Shown: positions 1 through 6,264 of the stretch, piece by piece
How positions within the stretch are numbered: position 1 is the first letter of the stretch
Layout: every line of letters starts with the position of its first letter
Assembly: GCA_016839955.1 (NCBI GenBank)
Contig: JAEOTI010000600.1
Location: 1-7,799 of the forward strand
Source: Candidatus Hodarchaeota archaeon
GTDB lineage: Archaea > Asgardarchaeota > Heimdallarchaeia > Hodarchaeales > YT1-057
DNA: 7,799 nt
Reading direction: 5' to 3'
Notes under the pieces: model-generated
What the model saw: only the letters and a program-made list of their open reading frames with translations
Told to the model about the DNA's origin: nothing
Database searches by the model: none
Made by a program: the position numbers and the translations under genes

Positions 1-20
1 AGGAGGTAAATAACTATTCT

Positions 21-51
21 CTGAAAACTATGGCTTATTATAGTTTTTCAG
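21..51. repeat. Inverted repeat, likely RNA hairpin upstream of the propeller gene
   Basis: CTGAAAACTAT (21-31) pairs with ATAGTTTTTCAG (40-51), giving an 11-bp stem with one bulged T and an 8-base loop. The arms are seen directly. It lies just before a pyrimidine and oligo-T tract, so it may be part of the 3' end of a transcript entering from the left. The window opens with AGG AGG TAA, which would fit the last two codons and stop of such a gene, but nine bases cannot prove that. A DNA-binding site is the alternative. Confidence 0.45.
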
Positions 52-72
52 AATGGATAAGATATCATTTCA

Positions 73-103
73 TTCTTTTTCCCCCTTTTTTTTGGAAAAA
101 GAA
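73..103 (+). terminator. Inverted repeat enclosing C5T8 tract, probable transcription terminator
   Basis: TTCTTTTTCC (73-82) is the exact reverse complement of GGAAAAAGAA (94-103). The loop is CCC followed by eight T residues (86-93). Archaeal RNA polymerase stops at oligo-T tracts in the non-template strand, so the T8 run is the most likely functional part for a + strand transcript entering from the left. The purine/pyrimidine arms may be a by-product of base composition. No convincing gene lies between positions 1 and 228. Confidence 0.45.
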
Positions 104-135
104 GATTAGAATTTATACACTAGTAAGGTACAAAA

Positions 136-153
136 CAATTCTGTCTAGAATTG
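136..153. promoter_or_regulatory. Operator-like palindrome upstream of the propeller gene
   Basis: CAATTCT (136-142) and AGAATTG (147-153) are perfect 7-base inverted arms around a 4-base spacer (GTCT). The 18-bp size and two-fold symmetry suit a dimeric helix-turn-helix regulator. It directly abuts CATATAT (154-160), a possible TATA element that would place a transcript start near 180-186, about 60 bases before the chosen start codon. Neither the TATA element nor the regulator is proven. Confidence 0.35.
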
Positions 154-230
154 CATATATCCTCTTATTTAATAAATAAAAATTCTTTATCAGGTGTACA
201 AGTCAAATTCTCAAGATTTAAATGAGGATT

Positions 231-236
231 GAGGTG
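231..236 (+). promoter_or_regulatory. Ribosome binding site GAGGTG that decides the start of the propeller gene
   Basis: GAGGTG matches the archaeal anti-Shine-Dalgarno core and ends 10 bases before the ATG at 247. The alternative in-frame TTG at 229 would overlap this motif and has no well-spaced purine-rich site of its own. Starting at 247 also gives a cleaner signal peptide. Confidence 0.55.
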
Positions 237-246
237 TATATCAAGA

Positions 247-1485
247 ATGGGCTCTAAGAGCATTTTTTCGTGTTTATCTTTCACGTTTTTAATTGTTTTT
301 TTTATTAATTCCTTTGTTCTAGGCGTATATTCTGCTCCACAAACAAATTATAAAGTTAGTGCTCCCTTGTGGAGGTACCAATCGGGCTCAGCTATTAATG
401 GAGTAGCAATATCGGATGATGGAACGTATCTAGCCGTTGGTACAAAAGAAAAGCAAGTTCTTCTGTTTAATAAGTCAAGTTCTACACCACTTTGGATGTA
501 CACTATGGGAGGGACTAAACATAATGAAATCGCTTATATTGATATATCCTCAGATGGTGAGTATTTAGCGGCAAGTGGGCCTGATGGATTATGCCTTTTT
601 GAACGTTCAAACTCTACACCAATTTGGAAAGGTAATGGACGTCATGTCAAGTTTTCCAAAGACGGAAATTACATTGTGAGTTCAATTTTTCCTAATCTTT
701 TGTTTTACAATCGAAGTAGCAATGCTCCTTTATGGGCTTATACTACGACACATAGTATCCAAGATATCGCTATTTCAGAGAATGGAAGCTATATTGCTAT
801 GGTTGGTATAGATTATAATCTCACTGTCTTTCATAAGTCAAGTAATGTTCCAATCTGGTCTTACAACAAGGGAGATATTATTTGGGGAGTTGAAATGTCT
901 GCTGATGGAAAGAATATTGCAATAATGTGTGTTGATAATAAAATTCACATGTTCGATTTCAACGATTCTGTTCCTATCCAGACTTATCAAATTAACAAAG
1001 TAGGTTCCCAGGAAAATTTTGTCATGACGGATGATGGCCAATTTGTTTTTACAGGTGACAGTGAGAGCGAAGCAACAAGCAAATCCTATCTCTTTGATAG
1101 ATCAGAATCTTCTCCTATTTGGAACTTCACAATAGGAGATAATGTTAAATGTTCAGCGATATCAACCGATGGAAAGTATTTTACAGCTTGTACTATGGGT
1201 GATGATAATAGAATTTATTTCTTTAACAAATCAAGCTCAGACACTCCATGGTGGACTTATCGTATTGACACTCCACATGTCGTCGATATTTCTGTCAATG
1301 GTCAGTATGTTGTTGTTGGATCTCATGGTGGTAATGGACTGTTATATCTCTTTGATTGGACTGAAGGTGTTTTAGAAGAAGGAGAGAACGGTAGCGATAG
1401 TGCTCGAGGGTTTAATTTTCTGCCGACATTACTAGCCATACTTTCTTTGGCAAGCATTCCAATTCTATTAAAGAAAAAGAGGTAA
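247..1485 (+). CDS. Secreted, C-terminally membrane-anchored beta-propeller (WD40/PQQ-like) repeat protein
   Basis: The 412-residue product is probably displayed on the outer face of the cell membrane. Residues 1-30 look like a Sec signal peptide: a Lys at position 4, a hydrophobic core to about 27, and a possible cleavage after YSA. Residues 40-372 hold eight repeats of about 44 residues. Each has a strand ending in an S-x-D/N-G-x-Y/F-type turn (AISDDGTY, DISSDGEY, AISENGSY, AISTDGKY) followed by LF-N-K-S-S-S-T-P-L-W-x-Y or a variant. This predicts a seven- or eight-bladed propeller. An acidic, Gly/Ser-rich linker (about 373-388) leads to a single transmembrane helix (about 389-408) and the basic tail KKKR. 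Nine N-x-S/T sequons (N75, 122, 155, 179, 191, 239, 293, 327, 381) suggest N-glycosylation of the exposed domain. No catalytic motif is visible, so a binding or scaffolding role is inferred; the ligand is unknown. The ATG at 247 is preferred over an in-frame TTG at 229. The gene appears to be its own transcription unit. Confidence 0.85.
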   Translation: MGSKSIFSCLSFTFLIVFFINSFVLGVYSAPQTNYKVSAPLWRYQSGSAINGVAISDDGTYLAVGTKEKQVLLFNKSSSTPLWMYTMGGTKHNEIAYIDISSDGEYLAASGPDGLCLFERSNSTPIWKGNGRHVKFSKDGNYIVSSIFPNLLFYNRSSNAPLWAYTTTHSIQDIAISENGSYIAMVGIDYNLTVFHKSSNVPIWSYNKGDIIWGVEMSADGKNIAIMCVDNKIHMFDFNDSVPIQTYQINKVGSQENFVMTDDGQFVFTGDSESEATSKSYLFDRSESSPIWNFTIGDNVKCSAISTDGKYFTACTMGDDNRIYFFNKSSSDTPWWTYRIDTPHVVDISVNGQYVVVGSHGGNGLLYLFDWTEGVLEEGENGSDSARGFNFLPTLLAILSLASIPILLKKKR

Positions 1486-1504
1486 TATATCATCATACTT
1501 TCTG

Positions 1505-1518
1505 TTTTTACCTTTTTT
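1505..1518 (+). terminator. Oligo-T transcription terminator after the propeller gene
   Basis: Two T runs, T5 (1505-1509) and T6 (1513-1518), begin 20 bases after the stop codon at 1483-1485. Closely spaced T runs without a strong hairpin are the usual form of archaeal intrinsic terminators. A promoter candidate follows within 100 bases, supporting a transcript boundary here. Confidence 0.45.
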
Positions 1519-1596
1519 CCATAGGAATGATAGATACTGCTATCTTTCGCAAGGCAAGAGCTTTCTACCTACAACTTTGCAAAAATTCTAGTTAGG

Positions 1597-1607
1597 TTTT
1601 TTATATC
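1597..1607 (+). promoter_or_regulatory. Candidate TATA box for the AOR operon
   Basis: TTTTTTATATC contains TTTATAT (1600-1606), close to the archaeal TATA-box consensus. Archaeal transcripts start about 24-28 bases downstream of the box centre, here near 1629, which leaves a leader of roughly 45 bases before the TTG at 1673. No strong purine-rich BRE is obvious upstream. The rest of 1486-1672 holds only the oligo-T tracts and a short GATAG/CTATC inverted repeat near 1529-1544. Confidence 0.4.
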
Positions 1608-1658
1608 AAATTAGTTTTTTCCGATCAAATCCCATTGTAATTGCTCTTCTGGATTTTT

Positions 1659-1664
1659 GGAGAG
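1659..1664 (+). promoter_or_regulatory. Ribosome binding site GGAGAG that supports the TTG start
   Basis: GGAGAG ends 8 bases before TTG at 1673. The first beta strand of the flavoprotein fold begins at the second residue after this TTG and no ATG lies nearby in frame, so the site and the fold together fix the start. Confidence 0.6.
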
Positions 1665-1672
1665 ATCAATCA

Positions 1673-3022
1673 TTGAATATCGTCATTGTTGGCAATTCAA
1701 TTGCAGCTATTGAAGCAATAAAGTCAATTAGAACATTTGATCACAGTAGCAACTTAACTGTTCTTTCAAAAGAAGACCATGTCGCGTACTCACGTCCTCT
1801 AATTACTGAATACCTAACAGGTGAAAAAACGTATGAAGAGATTCTTTATGTCTCTCCGGAATTTTACAAAGAACAGAATGTTGAATTTCACAAAGGTGTA
1901 TCAGCCAAGTCAATAGTTCATAATCAAAATGTTGTAAAAACAAGCGATAATCAAGAGATACAATATGATCGTCTTCTAATTACCTCAGGTTCTAGTCCGA
2001 TTTCTCCTCCTATCCCTGGAGTTGCTTTTGAAGGAGTGCATTCTTTCTGGACAATTGATGACGCCCAAGCAATCGCAAAACAAATAGACTATGTTGAGAA
2101 CGCTGTTGTCATCGGTGCAGGCTTAGTTTGCATGAGTGCTGTTCATGCTCTACATCACTTAGAAATTCCTAAAATATTTGTTGTTGAAATGCTTGATAGA
2201 GTATTAGCACCTTCTCTTGATATTTTTGGCTCAGAAATACTGCATAATAAGATAAAACAACTAGGTATTGACCTTTGGCTTGGTAAAAAAGCCAAGGAGA
2301 TAAAAGATAGCGAAACACATGGAAAAGTATCTTCAGTCATTTTAGACGATGAGACAGAAATCCCTTGTGACATTGCAATTGTATCCACTGGAATTCGTCC
2401 AAATGTGGATTTCCTGAAAGGAGCTCCAGTTAACATTGAAGATGGAATAATTGTGGATCAGTATTTGGAAACCTCTCTGACTGGAACATTTGCAGCAGGT
2501 GATGTCACCCAATCTAAACATGCTATTTCAAATGAAAATCAAATTATGGCGAATTTACCTAATGCAAAAGAACAAGGAAGAGTTGCTGGAGTAAATCTTG
2601 TAGGTCAAAACGTCCCGTATCGTGGTGGGCTCCCCATGACTTCTATGAGATACTTTGGTATTCCATTTGTTTCTATGGGTTATCTAAGTAAAATAGAACC
2701 CCATCATAAAGAATTTTCTTTCTCAAATAATGAACAAAGTATCTACCGAAAAGTAGTGACCTCTCAAGACACATTGGTCGGTGCCGTTCTTGTAGGGGAC
2801 ATAGATCAAGCTGGTATCATAATGGGATTGATCTCTGATAAAATATCAATACCAGATCCTCAAGGGTTGATTGAACGGAACGAAGCCTTTGAAATTTTTC
2901 GGAAAGATCATATGAAAGAAGAGATGGAAGGTTCAATTACGTGGAAAGAATCTATTGGACTTGATCAACCATGGAAGAAAAAACGTGAGAAGATTCCTGT
3001 ACATAAGGAGGAAGAAAAATGA
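1673..3022 (+). CDS. FAD-dependent NAD(P)H oxidoreductase, flavoprotein subunit of the AOR operon
   Basis: The 449-residue product is a cytoplasmic class of pyridine nucleotide-disulfide reductase-like flavoprotein (the NADH oxidase, rubredoxin reductase and NirB N-terminal group). It should pass electrons between FAD and NAD(P)H. The first Rossmann motif is at 3-16, with GNSIAA (7-12) in place of GxGxxG; GNSxAG-like forms occur in flavoproteins beside CooF-type ferredoxins. YSRPLITEYLTG (39-50) is typical of this group. ITSGSSP (103-109), the NAD(P) motif VVIGAGLVC (145-153), STGIRPN (238-244) and the FAD-ribityl motif TFAAGDVTQ (272-280) follow in the expected order, then a C-terminal domain (about 310-400) and a charged tail. 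In the NAD(P) motif the third glycine is a cysteine (C153). No redox-active CxxxxC disulfide is seen, arguing against lipoamide or glutathione reductase activity. Its stop overlaps the next start by ATGA. By analogy with AorC it probably makes the AOR NAD-linked; this role is inferred from context. Confidence 0.85.
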   Translation: MNIVIVGNSIAAIEAIKSIRTFDHSSNLTVLSKEDHVAYSRPLITEYLTGEKTYEEILYVSPEFYKEQNVEFHKGVSAKSIVHNQNVVKTSDNQEIQYDRLLITSGSSPISPPIPGVAFEGVHSFWTIDDAQAIAKQIDYVENAVVIGAGLVCMSAVHALHHLEIPKIFVVEMLDRVLAPSLDIFGSEILHNKIKQLGIDLWLGKKAKEIKDSETHGKVSSVILDDETEIPCDIAIVSTGIRPNVDFLKGAPVNIEDGIIVDQYLETSLTGTFAAGDVTQSKHAISNENQIMANLPNAKEQGRVAGVNLVGQNVPYRGGLPMTSMRYFGIPFVSMGYLSKIEPHHKEFSFSNNEQSIYRKVVTSQDTLVGAVLVGDIDQAGIIMGLISDKISIPDPQGLIERNEAFEIFRKDHMKEEMEGSITWKESIGLDQPWKKKREKIPVHKEEEK

Positions 3023-4845
3023 ATAAATTTCTTCGTAGTAACTATGCACTGGTAGATCTTACGGATGAGACTGTAGAAATCAGAGAGACGCCCGTAGAAG
3101 TTATTAAAGCCTATCTAGGGGGGAGAGGGTTAAACATGTATTTCCTCCAGAAGTTAATAGATCCTCAGAAGGATCCATTATCAGAAAATCCACTAATTTT
3201 TGGGACAGGTCTCCTTACAGGAACTGGAGCGCCTAACTCTGGAAGGATGAATATTTCTTGTCATTCTCCAGAATCAGGAATAATTGGAGACACCAATATT
3301 GGTGGATTTATTGGCCCAGAAATCCGTTATGCAGGATTTGATCGAATAATAGTTTTAGGAAAAGCGGAAAAACCGTCCTATATTTATCTTGAAAATAGTA
3401 AGGTAGAAATTCGAGATGCTGAACCATATTGGGGTCTTAATACTAATGATGTACAAGTCAAATTTCGAAAGGAACTTGGAAAAGATATAGAAGTTCTTTG
3501 CATAGGAGAAGCGGGAGAAAAATTAGTTAGGTTTGCTTGTGTTCGAAATGGAGTAAAGAATGCAGGTGGTAGATGTGGTACAGGCGCTGTAATGGGTTCA
3601 AAGAATCTTAAAGCAATAATCGCTCATGGTACAAATGGAATTCCAATAAAAGAGCCACTGAAATATATTGAGAAAATAAAGGAACTCAATGAATATCTTG
3701 GGAACTCTAAAATCGTCCAAGTTCTTGGAAGAGTGGGAACACCGCTCCTTTATGAAGTGAGTAATTACCTTGGTGCCATTCGAACAAATAATGCTCAGCT
3801 GAATGCCTTTGAAGATTCACTTGATGCAGAAGAAATTCATCGTTTTATACCAAAGATGATCTCCTGTTATGCTTGCCCTGTTCACTGTCGACACAGAAAT
3901 GAACAAGGAGGAGAGGGTCCTGAATACACAACAATTGTCCTCCTCGGAGCAAATGTAGGAATCGCTGATCCAGATAAAGTAATTCGTTTAAACAATCTTT
4001 GTAATGATTTAGGCTTAGATGTTTCCTCGACAGGATCGATTATTTCTTGGGCGATAGAGCTTTATGAACGTGGGCTCATTTCTGAAGATATAACTGAACG
4101 TCCTCTAGAATTTGGAAATTATGATCTTGTTCGAGAACTTATGATTGATATCTCAAAAAGAAAAGGTTTCGGTGATATTTTAGCTGAAAGTACAAAAGCT
4201 ATAAAGACTTTTGGGAAAGAATCCGAAGATTATTTGATCGCTGTGAAAGGACTTCCTCAGTCAGATCCACACGATTGTCGCTACATCAAAAGTTTTGCAT
4301 TGGGAATTGCGACATCATCAAGAGGTGCTGATCACCTTAGAAGTCGTCCAACTTTAGATATTCTTGGAATTCCAGCTGAGTTCAGGAATGAAATCTACCA
4401 GAGAGAGATAAACCCTGATCCTACTGCATATGAGACAAAAGAACATTTAATTGTCTTTCACGAAGATATATATGCAATAATAGATAGTTTAGGAATCTGT
4501 AAATTCGTTTGTCATGGTTTTAACAGTCCAAAATTGCTAAAACCTAAACATTTCAAAGAACTCATTCAAATATCTACAGGTCTAGATTTTACTGAACAAG
4601 ACCTCTGGAATGTTGGGAAGAGAATAGTTCAAACAGAACGCCGAATAAATGTCAGTTTAGGTGTCTCTCGTAAGGATGATAGAGTACCTAAACGTTATTT
4701 CGATGATCCTATGCCATTAAAACCTGAAATTTCTCAAGGCCATTACATTGAGAGAGGGAAATTTGAAAAAATGCTCAGCCGTTATTATCATTTACGAGGT
4801 TGGGATGAAGAAGGGATTCCACCTGTAGAGGAGGTACTTAAATGA
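3019..4845 (+). CDS. Tungsten-containing aldehyde:ferredoxin oxidoreductase family, catalytic subunit
   Basis: The 608-residue product has the usual family length. Members oxidise aldehydes to carboxylic acids, or the reverse, at a tungsten bis-pterin site beside one [4Fe-4S] cluster, in the cytoplasm. The N-terminal pterin-binding domain shows GGRGLN (34-39), SGRMN (74-78), TNIGG (92-96) and GRCGTGAVMGSKNLKA (184-199). The cluster ligands are C283, C286 and C290 (CxxCxxxC) plus C494. The two pterin loops are NDLGLD (329-334) and DSLGIC (489-494), the latter matching the DxxGLC motif of Pyrococcus AOR at the same numbering. EGPEY (299-303) and RGADH (435-439) probably supply the conserved active-site Glu and His. 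All key residues are present, so it should be active; C186 in the GRxGxG loop is a variation. It overlaps the flavoprotein gene by 4 bases and has a GGAGG site at 3007-3011. Whether the substrate is an aliphatic aldehyde, an aromatic one, or another compound cannot be told. No tungstate transporter or pterin cofactor gene is nearby. Confidence 0.93.
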   Translation: MNKFLRSNYALVDLTDETVEIRETPVEVIKAYLGGRGLNMYFLQKLIDPQKDPLSENPLIFGTGLLTGTGAPNSGRMNISCHSPESGIIGDTNIGGFIGPEIRYAGFDRIIVLGKAEKPSYIYLENSKVEIRDAEPYWGLNTNDVQVKFRKELGKDIEVLCIGEAGEKLVRFACVRNGVKNAGGRCGTGAVMGSKNLKAIIAHGTNGIPIKEPLKYIEKIKELNEYLGNSKIVQVLGRVGTPLLYEVSNYLGAIRTNNAQLNAFEDSLDAEEIHRFIPKMISCYACPVHCRHRNEQGGEGPEYTTIVLLGANVGIADPDKVIRLNNLCNDLGLDVSSTGSIISWAIELYERGLISEDITERPLEFGNYDLVRELMIDISKRKGFGDILAESTKAIKTFGKESEDYLIAVKGLPQSDPHDCRYIKSFALGIATSSRGADHLRSRPTLDILGIPAEFRNEIYQREINPDPTAYETKEHLIVFHEDIYAIIDSLGICKFVCHGFNSPKLLKPKHFKELIQISTGLDFTEQDLWNVGKRIVQTERRINVSLGVSRKDDRVPKRYFDDPMPLKPEISQGHYIERGKFEKMLSRYYHLRGWDEEGIPPVEEVLK

Positions 4846-5252
4846 AAAAAATCTATGCAAGACCTGAATTGTGTACGGGTTGTAGAATCTGCTCAACAGT
4901 TTGTTCTATAGTCCACTCAGGTGAAGCCAACCCTAAGGTGGCAGGTATAATGATTCATCGAGATCCCTTTGAACGATATGAATGGCAGGCAATCTGTAGA
5001 CATTGTGAAAACCCTCCGTGTGTTGATGCCTGTATGACTGGATCACTCCAGAAAGATCCAAAGACAGGAATTGTATATAATGATCTTGAACGATGTGTTG
5101 GTTGTTGGTCATGTGTTATGGTTTGCCCTTATGGTGCAATTGCAATGGATAAAATAAATTCAAAAGCTTTTCAGTGTGATCTTTGTCGTTCAACTGATCT
5201 AGACCCCCAATGCGTTTCAGCTTGTCCTACAAACGCTTTAGCACTAGATTAA
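4842..5252 (+). CDS. Polyferredoxin-type 4Fe-4S subunit (CooF/HycB/DmsB-like) of the AOR operon
   Basis: The 136-residue protein has exactly sixteen cysteines in four sets: C11/C14/C17/C21, C52/C55/C60/C64, C85/C88/C91/C95 and C112/C115/C124/C128. This is the pattern of electron-transfer subunits with four [4Fe-4S] clusters such as CooF, HycB and DmsB, and of the small subunit AorA in NAD-linked aldehyde oxidoreductases. No signal peptide or Tat motif is present, so it is cytoplasmic. The start ATG overlaps the AOR stop (ATGA), and GAGGAGGT (4828-4835) lies 6 bases upstream, giving a strong and probably coupled start. Its position next to the AOR gene implies that it wires the catalytic cluster to the flavoprotein. 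It could also hand electrons to another partner, such as a hydrogenase, but none is visible here. Confidence 0.9.
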   Translation: MKKIYARPELCTGCRICSTVCSIVHSGEANPKVAGIMIHRDPFERYEWQAICRHCENPPCVDACMTGSLQKDPKTGIVYNDLERCVGCWSCVMVCPYGAIAMDKINSKAFQCDLCRSTDLDPQCVSACPTNALALD

Positions 5253-5307
5253 CAACAAAATTAATTAATCAACGGTAAAAAACTAGATAAAATAGGTAGT
5301 GGATTAA

Positions 5308-6246
5308 ATGGGATTGAATTACGGAGTAATTGGATTAGGACCATCAGGTGGTGTAGTAGCTGCTCATCTGGCACGAAAGGGTGAATCAGTTTATGGTATT
5401 GATGTTATTCAGGATCATGTTGATTGCATTGGGTGTGATGGTCTTCGAATTTCCGGGTTTACTGAGATGACGGCTCAATTTACTTGTGGTTGTTCCATTG
5501 AAGAACTCAAAGGACAGCAGTATGATGCAATTTTTATCGCGACAAAAACATCTGTTCTACCACTAGTGATCCGGGACCTTGAAAAAATCTATTCAGAAAT
5601 TGGAAAACCTAAATTAATCAGTCATCAAAACGGGATTGACACAGAATTAACCATTGCTCATACATTTGGTCGAGAAAATGCTTTACGGTTTGTTATAAAC
5701 TATGCAGGGAATTTTGTTGAAAGTGGTCACCTTCGAATGACTTTTTTCAATCCCCCAAATTATATTGGTGATACCACTGGAGAAAATTCAGAATTAGTAA
5801 AACAAATTGCTGATGTACTTACAGAGTCCGAACTTCAAACAGAATATACACCAAAAATCCAACATTATGTTTGGGAAAAAACAATTTTAAACGCAGGAAT
5901 GTCTGCACTTTGTGCAATTACCCATCAAACTATGCGGGAAGCGTTAGATTTTGCACCCACAGAACAGCTTGTTCGATCACTTTTAAAAGAATCAATTGCT
6001 GTAGCTAAAGAAGTGGGTCAAGATTATGGGGAGAATTTCTTTGAATGGTGTATGAATTATTTGGGAAAAGCAGGTCATCATAAAACATCCATGCTTGTTG
6101 ATGTCCTTAATCAGAATCCCACTGAGATTGAATATATCAATGGTAAAATTGTTTCCTATGGTAAAGAACATGGAGTTCCAACTCCCGTTAATGAGACCAT
6201 TGTTTCACTTATTAAAGCAACAGAGTCATTATATGAAACAAAATAA
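5308..6246 (+). CDS. Ketopantoate reductase family (2-dehydropantoate 2-reductase, PanE/ApbA-like)
   Basis: The 312-residue protein has the full ketopantoate reductase fold, which reduces 2-dehydropantoate to pantoate for coenzyme A synthesis using NAD(P)H. The N-terminal Rossmann domain carries GLGPSG (9-14). D32 follows the second strand, where NADPH enzymes usually have a basic residue, so NADH preference is inferred; the Thermococcus enzyme is known to prefer NADH. Expected active-site residues are present: K80, N108 (HQNG), K191 and N195 (WEKTILN), and S261, D265 and E273 in the C-terminal segment that ends NGK...HGVPTPVN. The gene starts 55 bases after the ferredoxin gene, behind a weak site (GGTAGTGG, 5295-5302), and no T run lies between, so read-through from the AOR operon is plausible. 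Because many paralogues of this family act on other 2-oxo acids, and this one sits beside aldehyde and hydroxy-acid redox genes rather than CoA genes, the true substrate is uncertain. Confidence 0.88.
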   Translation: MGLNYGVIGLGPSGGVVAAHLARKGESVYGIDVIQDHVDCIGCDGLRISGFTEMTAQFTCGCSIEELKGQQYDAIFIATKTSVLPLVIRDLEKIYSEIGKPKLISHQNGIDTELTIAHTFGRENALRFVINYAGNFVESGHLRMTFFNPPNYIGDTTGENSELVKQIADVLTESELQTEYTPKIQHYVWEKTILNAGMSALCAITHQTMREALDFAPTEQLVRSLLKESIAVAKEVGQDYGENFFEWCMNYLGKAGHHKTSMLVDVLNQNPTEIEYINGKIVSYGKEHGVPTPVNETIVSLIKATESLYETK

Positions 6247-6256
6247 GCTTTATAGC

Positions 6257-6264
6257 AAAAAAAA
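6257..6264 (-). terminator. Oligo-T terminator of the leftward FAD-oxidase gene
   Basis: Eight A residues on the + strand are eight T residues on the transcript strand of the leftward gene, directly after its TAG stop (6265-6267). This is a typical archaeal termination signal. The whole convergent gap is only 18 bases (6247-6264). No equivalent T run serves the rightward transcript in the gap; a T5 at 6332-6336, inside the opposing gene, is the nearest. Confidence 0.5.

Noticed and set aside
1..9. AGG AGG TAA as the last codons of an upstream gene ending in Arg-Arg
   Set aside because: Plausible, since the propeller gene ends in a similar basic tail, but nine bases are too few to call a gene fragment; the same bases also read as a Shine-Dalgarno-like motif.
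30..179. Open frame of 49 codons starting at ATG 30 (begins MAYYSFSEW)
   Set aside because: No ribosome binding site at a proper distance (AGGAGG at 1-6 is over 20 bases away), it runs across both inverted repeats and the pyrimidine tract, and its composition follows the AT-rich background.
229..246. TTG at 229 as the start of the propeller protein
   Set aside because: It would overlap the GAGGTG site at 231-236, which is well spaced for the ATG at 247, and it would add six residues (MRCISR) before a signal peptide that is already complete.
1673..5252. Electron-bifurcating function for the AOR trio
   Set aside because: Only one flavoprotein with one FAD site is visible and there is no bifurcating flavin subunit such as the EtfAB, NfnSL or BfuABC type; simple NAD(P)-linked transfer explains all the parts.
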